A stretch of 11,071 nt of DNA from Nitrospinota bacterium (GTDB lineage Bacteria; Nitrospinota; Nitrospinia; UBA9942). The position numbers and the translations under genes are program-made. Of this stretch, positions 5,996 to 11,071 are shown piece after piece (the first letter of the stretch is position 1; the number at the start of each line of letters is the position of its first letter). Below the pieces are notes generated by a model, which worked only from the letters and a program-made list of their open reading frames with translations, was not told the DNA's origin and searched no databases. The stretch lies in the NCBI GenBank assembly GCA_016200365.1, contig JACQEW010000017.1, positions 1-11,071 on the forward strand. The letters run 5' to 3'.

Positions 5996-6331
5996 TTAGC
6001 TGTCATAATTCCTGCCACCGCTATTTGCGGACTTTTCAAAATGGCAGTCCTTCAAATCAGTTATAATTGATGATGCGTTTTTAAGAGCTTTAATTACATA
6101 CGATACATATTCATCGGACTCACCTGAATGCATAATTTTTACCAATTCTATTGCTTCCGATAACCCGTTCAATATATTTTCTTTTAACATTATTAACTCC
6201 TTTTTCACCCCCCACCATTTCTTTAAAATTTTTATATACTTCAGCGGATTTCTTTTAAATTCTTCCATGCAAGTTTCTGAGCAAAAGTAATATACCTTTT
6301 TGTCAGCTCCATTTTTCTTTCTTTGCTCCAA
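5996..6331 (-). CDS. YHS-domain fragment fused to a short helical tail; start uncertain
   Basis: Residues 10-33 (KKVYYFCSETCMEEFKRNPLKYI) are the C-terminal half of a YHS metal-binding domain, with its FCS-x2-C pair. The N-terminal half (usually a CPVCGM-like motif) is missing. The rest (about 48-111) is an unrecognised helical segment. The only available start for the whole frame is TTG at 6331, which overlaps the upstream gene by 29 nt and has no ribosome binding site; a stop codon lies two codons above it. Removing one base in an A5 run near 6315 would join the upstream protein to this one. A second start, ATG at 6190, has AAGGAG 6 nt upstream and would give a separate 65-residue protein. 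So this may be a frameshifted fusion, a remnant, or two products. It is followed by the methyltransferase gene. Confidence 0.55.
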   Translation of the reverse strand: MEQRKKNGADKKVYYFCSETCMEEFKRNPLKYIKILKKWWGVKKELIMLKENILNGLSEAIELVKIMHSGESDEYVSYVIKALKNASSIITDLKDCHFEKSANSGGRNYDS

Positions 6332-6794
6332 GCATGCTCAATTTCTCTATCATTTCAGTAAGACACCGAATTTCGCACTCATCAATTTGGTCAAAATAAC
6401 CTTCCCTATGGCGTATTTCTACACGGAGGGTTATTTCAGGTCTAAAGTATCTTAATCCAGTATATCCTATTTCCCCATGAAAAAATTCAATTTCATACCA
6501 TGACTTCCTTTCTTCTTTCGGAAGAATCCATTCGGCAATATCACGGAGGTCTTTATAAACTTTAACACATTCATCACAGCCGGGATATGGCGTATGGGCA
6601 GAGTGATAATGGATCCCGTAAAGTTCCAGATTGAATCCAATCTTCTGGATTCTATCTCTAACGATATCCTCAGCCGGAAAGACCTGCCAGCAAACCTGAT
6701 GTTGTATAACTGACTTACTCAATCTGTTTATCAATTCCGTCGTCTGATCTTCGCTGGCATTAGCAGTTATGGAACTCTCTTTTGCTTTACCCAT
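6303..6794 (-). CDS. Cys/His-containing soluble protein, hypothetical
   Basis: 163 residues from ATG at 6794. This start is chosen over an in-frame ATG 30 nt upstream because GGAGGAGGTTAC lies directly before it. No signal peptide or membrane segment. Potential metal ligands cluster at GIHYHSAHTPYPGCDEC (H62, H64, H67, C73, C76), with further cysteines at C35, C140 and C144. Alternating strand-like sequence (YEIEFFHGEIGYTGLRYF, ITLRVEIRHREGYF) suggests an alpha/beta fold. It is placed between a lipoprotein gene and the YHS fragment, into which it overlaps by 29 nt; the two may once have been one protein. I do not recognise the family. Metal sensing or chaperoning in the cytoplasm is inferred only from the CxxC/His pattern and the neighbours. 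Confidence 0.7.
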   Translation of the reverse strand: MGKAKESSITANASEDQTTELINRLSKSVIQHQVCWQVFPAEDIVRDRIQKIGFNLELYGIHYHSAHTPYPGCDECVKVYKDLRDIAEWILPKEERKSWYEIEFFHGEIGYTGLRYFRPEITLRVEIRHREGYFDQIDECEIRCLTEMIEKLSMLGAKKEKWS

Positions 6795-6854
6795 GTAACC
6801 TCCTCCAAATAGATGGGCATTCACTGCCCATACGCCTCCATCCCCTAATACCTC

Positions 6855-6980
6855 TTAATGCCTGTGTCCGGAACCGCCGCTCTTTTCATACCTCGAACCC
6901 GCTCTGCCGTCATCCTGTGTGCTGGCACAACCGCTGAATATGGCAAGACTTAATAAAAACATGAGCAATATCCCCTTCAT
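6855..6980 (-). CDS. 41-residue lipoprotein, hypothetical
   Basis: A short gene starting at ATG 6980, whose ATGA overlaps the stop of the preceding small membrane-protein gene. GGAGG lies about 8 nt upstream within that gene. The product has a hydrophobic signal (GILLMFLLSLAIF) ending in the lipobox FSGC, so Cys18 would be lipid-modified. The mature part is only 24 residues (CASTQDDGRAGSRYEKSGGSGHRH): polar, Gly/Ser-rich, with two His at the C-terminus. The strong ribosome binding site, the overlap and the lipobox argue that it is real despite its size. It may be a small envelope anchor or entericidin-like lipoprotein; the function is unknown. Confidence 0.75.
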   Translation of the reverse strand: MKGILLMFLLSLAIFSGCASTQDDGRAGSRYEKSGGSGHRH

Positions 6981-7168
6981 CTAATTACCTCCTCTTTTTT
7001 TTCAAGTTCCACCGGAACAGTTACAGAGGGCTTTTTATCATGATTATGCATCTCCGATTCTTCCTTCTGGTCTTTCTTATCGTGACCACCCATCATTTTA
7101 TCATGAAGACCAAAGCCAAAAAATCCGGCCATCATAAGCACCATCATAACAATCGCCACTGTTTCCAT
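6977..7168 (-). CDS. 63-residue single-pass membrane protein with Met/His/Lys-rich tail, hypothetical
   Basis: An N-terminal membrane helix (VAIVMMVLMMAGFFGFGL, residues 4-21) is followed by a hydrophilic tail rich in His, Met and Lys (HDKMMGGHDKKDQ, SEMHNHDKK). The Met/His pattern matches its neighbours in this cluster and fits soft-metal binding at the membrane surface. ATG at 7168 has AAGGAGA about 9 nt upstream. The stop overlaps the lipoprotein start by ATGA, so the two are probably translated together. No named family recognised. Confidence 0.72.
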   Translation of the reverse strand: METVAIVMMVLMMAGFFGFGLHDKMMGGHDKKDQKEESEMHNHDKKPSVTVPVELEKKEEVIR

Positions 7169-7190
7169 ATATAGATTTCTCCTTCATATA

Positions 7191-7223
7191 GTCAGGAGCC
7201 AGAAATCTGCTGGCTCCTGACTC
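7191..7223. repeat. Perfect 13-bp inverted repeat in the intergenic gap
   Basis: AGTCAGGAGCCAG (7191-7203) and its complement CTGGCTCCTGACT (7211-7223) flank a 7-nt loop, giving a very stable hairpin. Neither side is followed by a T-run, so it is not a standard intrinsic terminator. It could attenuate transcription or protect mRNA ends between the Met-rich protein gene and the small membrane-protein gene. It could equally be one more member of the local palindrome population. Confidence 0.85.
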
Positions 7224-7246
7224 TTGAACATAAATTTTCCACAACA

Positions 7247-7729
7247 TCACTTCTTTTGCTGCATCATACCTCCAGAACCTCCACTTCCGCTTCCCATACC
7301 ATGCCCGCTCCTCGATGTCCCCTGCCCTGTTCCGCCCGTATGTCCTCCTCTCATACTGGGGTCATGTCCCATTGTTCCGTGACCCATCATACCGCCCTCT
7401 CCACCTCCCATCATCTGCTGGTGCATATCCGATAACTGCTGACGCATCTGCTTCATCTGCTCATGCATCTGGCTCATTTTCTCATGCAGCTTTGCCATAT
7501 CCTCATTACTCATACCTGCATGTGAATCCTCCATCATCTTATCCATACCCTTCATCTCTCCCTGCATCTCTCCCATCATCTTGCCCATATCCTCCATCTT
7601 TTCGGACATCTGATGATGCATGGTGTGGGCGCCGGGTTTACTCTCCTCTTTTTTCTGGGCTGAAGAATAGCCATATAACCCTGCCATAAAAATAGTTGCA
7701 AGGATCAAAATAAAGACACTCTTTTTCAC
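7247..7729 (-). CDS. Met/His-rich periplasmic protein, probable soft-metal binder
   Basis: 160 residues with a signal peptide (residues 1-24, cleavage near SSA/QK). The mature protein holds about 29 Met and 11 His in total and no Cys. Residues 37-107 form a helical segment with recurring MxxM, MxxxM and HxxM patterns (MGKMMGEMQGEMKGMDKMM, MSQMHEQMKQMRQQLSDMHQ). The last 50 residues are Gly-rich with MMGHGTMGHD-type motifs. Such Met-rich exported proteins (compare PcoE/SilE-like and CopC/PcoA Met motifs) bind Cu(I) or Ag(I); homology to a named family is not evident. It starts at GTG (7729) with GGGGGT 9 nt upstream. It sits between a TRASH-like Cys protein and a small Met-rich membrane protein in a cluster with an efflux system. 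Function by composition and context. Confidence 0.8.
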   Translation of the reverse strand: MKKSVFILILATIFMAGLYGYSSAQKKEESKPGAHTMHHQMSEKMEDMGKMMGEMQGEMKGMDKMMEDSHAGMSNEDMAKLHEKMSQMHEQMKQMRQQLSDMHQQMMGGGEGGMMGHGTMGHDPSMRGGHTGGTGQGTSRSGHGMGSGSGGSGGMMQQKK

Positions 7730-7745
7730 AGTATTTACCCCCTTT

Positions 7746-8135
7746 CTATTTTTTATCTTTTACAGCCTCGGCAAATTTTTCAAAATTCTCCTCATTTTCA
7801 AAATAAAACACATTCCCTTTATCATTTGCACCGGTTACTGCCTTTGCTTTATCAACTTTAGCTCCACTGAGAGGGTCAGTTGCTATCCTAACTGATAGGT
7901 CATTCTTAATCCTCTCAGCACAACCAGGGCAACACCCATAGTATGTTTTATCGTCAACTATAACCGGTATCTGAGGTTTACCTCCAAAAGAGTCATTGAC
8001 CATACACACCTGTTCTAACTGGACCCTCTGAAGGGATAATCCACCATGAGCTTGTCGAATGGTATAAGCTATTGACAGGGAGACTAAAATAAGAACCACT
8101 GTCAATGGCATTGTTTTATATAAAACCCTTCTCAT
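7746..8135 (-). CDS. TRASH/YHS-like exported metal-binding protein
   Basis: 129 residues. An N-terminal helix (MPLTVVLILVSLSIAYT, about 9-25) acts as a signal or anchor. The domain that follows has Cys ligands spaced as in TRASH/YHS-type proteins: C44 in QVCMVND, then YYGCCPGC with C68, C69 and C72. Conserved-looking stretches follow (ATDPLSGAKVDKAKAV, NVFYFENEENFEKF); similar proteins occur beside efflux and NosL-like genes. A copper or other soft-metal chaperone role is likely. ATG at 8135 lies behind AAGGAGGTGAT, nearly the full complement of the 16S rRNA end, so high expression is expected. As the first gene after a region without an intact gene, it probably heads the operon. Residues 25-31 (TIRQAHG) are encoded by a small palindrome in the linker after the membrane helix. 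Confidence 0.82.
   Translation of the reverse strand: MRRVLYKTMPLTVVLILVSLSIAYTIRQAHGGLSLQRVQLEQVCMVNDSFGGKPQIPVIVDDKTYYGCCPGCAERIKNDLSVRIATDPLSGAKVDKAKAVTGANDKGNVFYFENEENFEKFAEAVKDKK
8043..8063. repeat. Small palindrome read in frame in the TRASH-like gene
   Basis: ACCAT and ATGGT arms surround GAGCTTGTCGA. It resembles the dispersed repeat with core TTCGACAAGCTC that I know from many environmental bacterial genomes. It encodes the linker just after the signal helix. Confidence 0.5.
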
Positions 8136-8141
8136 TAAACA

Positions 8142-8153
8142 TCACCTCCTTTC
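8142..8153 (-). promoter_or_regulatory. Near-perfect Shine-Dalgarno sequence for the TRASH-like gene
   Basis: The minus strand reads AAAGGAGGTGAT, complementary over about 12 nt to the typical 3' end of 16S rRNA (ATCACCTCCTTT). GGAGG ends 9 nt before the ATG. It supports this start and strong translation. Confidence 0.8.
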
Positions 8154-8188
8154 TAATAGTTAAATTTTTCATTTCTCAAAAGTATACT

Positions 8189-8368
8189 TCAATCCCCTGA
8201 GATAATATCTTGCTCTGATAGCTTGGCATCAAAATCTATTCTCGGTTTTATAAGAAATAGGCTGTCTTTCGATACCTCACTTACAAGAAAATCAATGTTA
8301 TCATCGTATCCTAATCCTGCTGTCAATGAAGGTGTAAGACTCGCTGACTCTACAGTAGCGTATAGCGT
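8189..8368 (-). pseudogene. Remnant of an outer-membrane beta-barrel protein gene
   Basis: An open minus-strand frame of 59 codons lies between TAA (8371-8369) and TGA (8191-8189) without a usable start codon. It reads ...ESASLTPSLTAGLGYDDNID, then SLFLIKPRIDFDAKLSEQ. The pattern LTPSLTAGLxYxDNI followed by a stretch ending in (I)xPxI resembles the first strands of PEP-CTERM/exosortase-associated outer-membrane barrel proteins (TIGR03016-like). That assignment is from memory of the pattern. The upstream end is cut at a 7-bp repeat array, and the downstream end stops after one strand pair. The region 8136-8188 between it and the next gene shows only A/T-rich sequence and a 10-bp palindrome AAGTATACTT (8180-8189). 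Confidence 0.55.
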
Positions 8369-8411
8369 TTAGTAACTAACCCCTAATCGCTAATCGCTAA
8401 CCCCTGCCCCT
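8356..8411. repeat. 7-bp-period repeat array downstream of the anti-sigma gene
   Basis: The units TAACCCC, TAATCGC, TAATCGC, TAACCCC and TGCCCCT run with exact period 7 from 8377 to 8411. TAGCGTATAGCG at 8356-8367 pairs imperfectly with the TAATCGC units as a hairpin. The array ends at the TAG stop (8412-8410) of the anti-sigma gene, just as the array at 694-773 ends at the stop of the tolC-like gene. Confidence 0.8.
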
Positions 8412-9204
8412 ATTGTGACGATGCTATTCTCTCTATCTCCTTTTCATCAACATCTCCCACAACTATGCAATATACTCCGTCCTTCTTCCAATAGGCATAA
8501 TTAAAATTCTCCAGTTTGCCAGCCTGCATTCCACCCTCTGATGTAATTTCTCCTTTTGCCTGAAAATAGGAAAGCATTTTCTCTCCCTTTCCCATAATCA
8601 TATGGGCAGCAGTAATACCTTTTATTTTACACACATCGCCTTTTATAAATTTGAACCCTTCAGGGAAATAGGATGGTATGAAAGCCTTAACACCCATAGT
8701 ATTTTCTATTTTCTGATTGAGCTCATGCTCTGTCTTGCATAAATAATCCCTGTGCCCTTCAGATATACATCTCTGATGCTCAAGAACATATACCTTTACC
8801 GGAGAAGATGTTGTATCGGATATGGTTACGAAAATAAACAACAGTATTGACGCAGCCAGAGCCAGACCTCTGTATGCCATACTGACAGGCGAGACGCCTG
8901 TCCTACTCCAAGGTAAAACACTTCTCCTCCACTCCCCTCGTTCCCACGCTTGTCCTGAGCGAAGTCTAAGGGCTCTGCGTGGGGGCGGATATACCCTGCC
9001 TAAAATTCTTTCTCTTACTTCCTCAGACGCTGTTTTATGCGGCAGAGATTTTAGTGCATGCTTCGCAGTTTGTAATACCTCAAATTCATCCTGACAGAAT
9101 TTGCAGGATTCAATATGCCCCTTCACAATAGCAGATTCGGCATGAGGCAGTTCATTATCAATATATTTAGAGAGTTTATCTATAAATTCTTTGCACTTGT
9201 TCAT
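8410..9204 (-). CDS. Membrane-anchored zinc-finger anti-sigma factor
   Basis: 264 residues from ATG 9204, chosen because GGAG sits 6 nt upstream; an ATG 12 nt earlier lacks a ribosome binding site. The N-terminal zf-HC2/ZAS domain has C4 and the hallmark H-x3-C-x2-C (H30, C34, C37 in GHIESCKFC), with a YIDNELP segment typical of the family. This domain binds and silences an ECF sigma factor. A transmembrane helix lies at about 113-129 (LALAASILLFIFVTI), followed by a periplasmic sensor part (FIPSYFPEGFKFIKG and on) with several Cys. Residues about 74-107, between the zinc finger and the membrane helix, are encoded by two palindromes (see repeats at 8884 and 8943). No sigma-factor gene lies beside it, which is unusual. 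It may respond to envelope or metal stress, but this is inference. Confidence 0.85.
   Translation of the reverse strand: MNKCKEFIDKLSKYIDNELPHAESAIVKGHIESCKFCQDEFEVLQTAKHALKSLPHKTASEEVRERILGRVYPPPRRALRLRSGQAWERGEWRRSVLPWSRTGVSPVSMAYRGLALAASILLFIFVTISDTTSSPVKVYVLEHQRCISEGHRDYLCKTEHELNQKIENTMGVKAFIPSYFPEGFKFIKGDVCKIKGITAAHMIMGKGEKMLSYFQAKGEITSEGGMQAGKLENFNYAYWKKDGVYCIVVGDVDEKEIERIASSQ
8884..8902. repeat. Perfect small hairpin read in frame in the anti-sigma gene
   Basis: GACAGGCG and CGCCTGTC pair around AGA. The minus-strand reading gives RTGVSPVS, a peptide I recognise from a dispersed repeat in many environmental genomes. It lies directly before the transmembrane helix. Confidence 0.75.
8943..8983. 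repeat. Second in-frame repeat element in the anti-sigma gene
   Basis: CCCACGC (8943-8949) pairs with GCGTGGG (8977-8983). The interior carries CTTGTCCTGAGCGAAGTC, a well-known dispersed repeat core. The translation RALRLRSGQAWERG matches the LRLRSGQA peptide that such repeats give. Confidence 0.75.
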
Positions 9205-9295
9205 ATTAAACTCCATAAGTTTTTATGTTTATAACAATCCATCTCCTCAAAAAGTTCCAATCTTTTTTGTTTTTCTTTTTATAGACGATTTTGTG

Positions 9296-9309
9296 TTATT
9301 ATATAATAA
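9296..9309. promoter_or_regulatory. A/T palindrome containing TATAAT in the divergent intergenic region
   Basis: TTATTATATAATAA is a perfect 14-bp palindrome, so TATAAT occurs on both strands. It lies 28 bp before the Uma2 start and could serve as its -10 element. No good -35 is visible at 17 bp on either strand. The rest of 9217-9336 is A/T-rich and holds no gene. Confidence 0.3.
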
Positions 9310-9336
9310 TATGTCATTAAAGAAGGGAGGACTTTT

Positions 9337-9906
9337 ATGGGACACCCTCTTAAAAAGAAAGATGATAGAAGATATACATGGAGCGATTATCTTACATGGC
9401 CCGATGAGGAAAGATGGGAGGTCATTGATGGGGTGGCTTATGATATGTCCCCATCCCCAACACCGAGACACCAGATAATAACAGGAAATTTTTTCTCCAT
9501 TCTTAAAGATAAATTAAAGGGGAAATCATGCAGACCCCTTATAGCCCCCCTTGATGTTTATTTTGATGATCATAATTTCGTCCAGCCTGATGTGCTTGTA
9601 ATATGTGATGAAAAGAAGATAAAAGACAGGATATATGGAGCACCTGATTTAGTAATAGAGATTTTGTCTCCTTCTACCTCTTTAAAAGATAAGAGGGCGA
9701 AGAGAAACCTTTACGAAAAATTTGGTGTAAAGGAATATATTATCGTATCTTCTGAAGATGTGTTTGTAGAAAGATACCTTTTAATTGAAGGGAGGTTTAA
9801 AGAGCCTGACATCCTCGGAAGTAATGAGGTCATAACCTTAAGCTCCTTAGAAGGCATCGAAATTCAACTATGGGAGGTCTTTGAGGTAGAGCCGCCAGAT
9901 GTTTAA
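9337..9906 (+). CDS. Uma2-family (DUF820) putative PD-(D/E)xK endonuclease
   Basis: 189 residues, full length for Uma2. The N-terminal part YTWSDYLTWPDEERWEVIDGVAYDMSPSPTPRHQ is typical of the family. The nuclease core has QPDVLVI (D85), then PDLVIEILSPST (E108) and KDKRAKRNLYEKFGVKEYIIV, where K119 or K122 would complete the acid-acid-Lys site. ATG at 9337 follows GGGAGG. These proteins are abundant in genomes with many mobile and repeat elements, usually as solitary genes; their biological role is poorly known. It is the first gene on the plus strand, divergent from the anti-sigma gene, and is followed 114 bp later by the sigma-54 regulator. It has no evident link to metal efflux. Confidence 0.92.
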   Translation: MGHPLKKKDDRRYTWSDYLTWPDEERWEVIDGVAYDMSPSPTPRHQIITGNFFSILKDKLKGKSCRPLIAPLDVYFDDHNFVQPDVLVICDEKKIKDRIYGAPDLVIEILSPSTSLKDKRAKRNLYEKFGVKEYIIVSSEDVFVERYLLIEGRFKEPDILGSNEVITLSSLEGIEIQLWEVFEVEPPDV

Positions 9907-9931
9907 GATAAAGAGAGGAAGAAGAAACAGC

Positions 9932-9988
9932 TATACCCTTTTCTGTCGTTATCAAAACATTGGATTCCGAGGATTATACCCTTTTCTG
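9932..9988 (+). repeat. Pair of 14-bp direct repeats ahead of the sigma-54 regulator
   Basis: TATACCCTTTTCTG occurs exactly at 9932-9945 and again at 9975-9988, 43 bp apart (about four helical turns). Both are in the 114-bp gap between the Uma2 gene and the response regulator. Two identical same-side sites suggest a binding site pair, but a duplication scar is equally possible. Confidence 0.7.
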
Positions 9989-10002
9989 AATTTACAGAAA
10001 AG
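9981..10002. terminator. Hairpin in the gap between the Uma2 and regulator genes
   Basis: CTTTTCTG and CAGAAAAG pair perfectly around AATTTA, followed by ATTTTAC. The stem is A/T-rich and the T-run short, so it is a weak terminator candidate; it overlaps the second direct repeat and could instead be an operator. Confidence 0.3.
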
Positions 10003-10020
10003 ATTTTACACTATCGGAGT

Positions 10021-11071
10021 ATGAATACTGACGGGGCAACAATACTTGCAGTTGATGATGATAATAAATTCAGACTGTTGCTGGAATTACAGTTGAAAAA
10101 ATGGGGTTTCAATATCCTTCCGGCAGGCAATGGTGTTGAAGCGCTGAAAATTCTCGGAAATAACCATGTTGACCTGATACTATCTGACCATATGATGCCT
10201 GAGATGGATGGTATAAGGCTCTTGAAGGAGGTGAAGTTAAAGTATGGCGACATACCTTTTATAATGATAACAGCATATGGAAGCATTGAAAAGGCAGTTA
10301 CATCCATAAAAGAAGGGGCTTATGATTATATCCAGAAACCTTATAATGTGGATGAGCTGTTTGCTGTTATTAGAAGGGCGATTGACTACTACAGATTAAG
10401 CAATGAGAACAGAAAACTTAAAGGGCGTCTTAAAGAGCTGTACAGCTTTCAGAATATTGTAACAAAATCACCTGAGATGATGAAAGCCCTTAAACTATGC
10501 GAAAAGGTTGCTGCAAATCCAAATACTACAGTAGCTCTCTACGGGGAAAGCGGAACAGGCAAGGAGGTATTGGCGCGTGCAATACATTATGCCGGGGAGA
10601 GGATGGAGAACAGGTTTGTGGCTATAAACTGTGCAGGCATCCCGTCAACCCTTCTTGAAAGCGAGCTTTTCGGTTATGTGAAAGGCGCATTTACAGGAGC
10701 GGATAAAGATAAAGAAGGTAAATTCGACCTTGCCCAAAAAGGAACCCTTTTGTTAGATGAGATTGGGTGCTTGAGGAGCATACCTACGAGCGGCTCGGCT
10801 CAACCAAGCCTGTTAAGGCGGATTTCAGGGTGATAACCACTACTCACAGAAATCTCACTGAAATGGTTAAAGACGGAAAATTTAGAGAAGACCTTTATCA
10901 CAGGATTAATATATTTCCGATAGCACTCCCTTCATTAAGGGAGAGGAGAGATGATATTCCGCTCCTTGTTGATTATTTCTTAGAGCAGTTAAGAAGCGAG
11001 CTTGGAAAGCCTCTTCCAGGTCTTTCACAAAAGGCGATGGATTTATTTCTAAGCTATAATTGGCACGGCAA
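10021..11071 (+). pseudogene. NtrC-family sigma-54-dependent response regulator, broken by a frameshifting deletion
   Basis: The receiver domain (residues 1-125) is intact: D12/D13 pocket, phospho-acceptor D56 in LILSDHMMPEMDG, T84 and K106. The sigma-54 AAA+ domain starts at about 148, with Walker A GESGTGKE (175-182), the sigma-54-contacting loop GAFTGA (222-227) and Walker B TLLLDEIG (242-249). The frame then turns to nonsense and stops at TGA 10831-10833. The correct sequence resumes in another frame from GTG 10767 (VLEEHTYERLGSTKPVK, then ITTTHRNL, KFREDLYHRINIFPIALPSLRERRDDIP) and runs to the window edge. What is missing is the roughly 12 residues usually found between DEIG and RVL (DMP...LQAKLLR), so about 37 nt appear deleted. 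No good ribosome binding site precedes ATG 10021 (CGGAG is only 1 nt away). A natural deletion or an assembly error would both look like this. Confidence 0.88.

Noticed and set aside
7191..7223. Intrinsic terminator
   Set aside because: The hairpin is strong, but no T-run follows on either strand.
7315..7689. Plus-strand open frame rich in Ser/Pro/Tyr
   Set aside because: It is the reverse reading of the repetitive Met/His-rich gene, whose signal peptide and context support the minus strand.
8142..8153. Fragment of a 16S rRNA 3' end
   Set aside because: Only the anti-Shine-Dalgarno complement matches, at the correct place for a ribosome binding site, with no further rRNA sequence.
9191..9478. 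Open frames on both strands over the divergent intergenic region and Uma2 start
   Set aside because: They conflict with the Uma2 frame, which has a clear ribosome binding site and family motifs.
10011..10307. Minus-strand open frame opposite the receiver domain
   Set aside because: Antisense to an intact receiver domain with all key residues.

Overview
The window looks like part of a Gram-negative genome of moderate-to-low G+C. Signal peptides, a lipobox lipoprotein, outer-membrane proteins and a tripartite efflux system all point to two membranes. The density of small palindromic and 7-bp-period repeats, some read in frame inside genes, recalls environmental Nitrospirota or Desulfobacterota-type genomes. 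That placement is an impression, because no rRNA or marker gene is present.

Layout. Positions 1 to about 8135 hold a long, tightly packed minus-strand cluster. Reading in the direction of transcription it contains: a Cys-rich TRASH/YHS-like periplasmic protein, a Met/His-rich periplasmic protein, a short Met/His-rich membrane protein, a 41-residue lipoprotein, a Cys/His-containing soluble protein, half of a YHS domain, a SAM methyltransferase, a coiled-coil exported protein, a His-rich membrane-anchored protein, a diheme cytochrome b, a TlpA-type thioredoxin, a small beta-barrel-like outer-membrane protein, a TolC/CusC-type outer-membrane channel and the first 225 residues of a CusB-type adaptor, which runs off the left edge. 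Several junctions are ATGA overlaps. Upstream on the same strand lie a beta-barrel gene remnant (8189-8368) and a zinc-finger anti-sigma factor (8410-9204). On the plus strand are a Uma2-family nuclease (9337-9906) and an NtrC-type sigma-54 response regulator (from 10021), which is broken by what looks like a deletion of about 37 nt just after Walker B.

How the genes may work together. CusB, TolC and the Met/His/Cys-rich exported proteins make this most likely a copper/silver (soft metal) efflux and periplasmic handling locus; the CusA pump would be expected just beyond the left edge. Unusually, a membrane cytochrome b and a thiol-disulfide oxidoreductase sit inside the same gene run, which suggests that metal export or sequestration is tied to quinone/thiol redox chemistry. 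That link is inference.

The other theme is invasion by small repeats. At least five genes carry palindromes in frame, always in signal peptides, linkers or loops. Three loci carry 7-bp-period arrays, two of them starting at a stop codon. A 25-bp duplication brackets the His-rich/cytochrome b pair.
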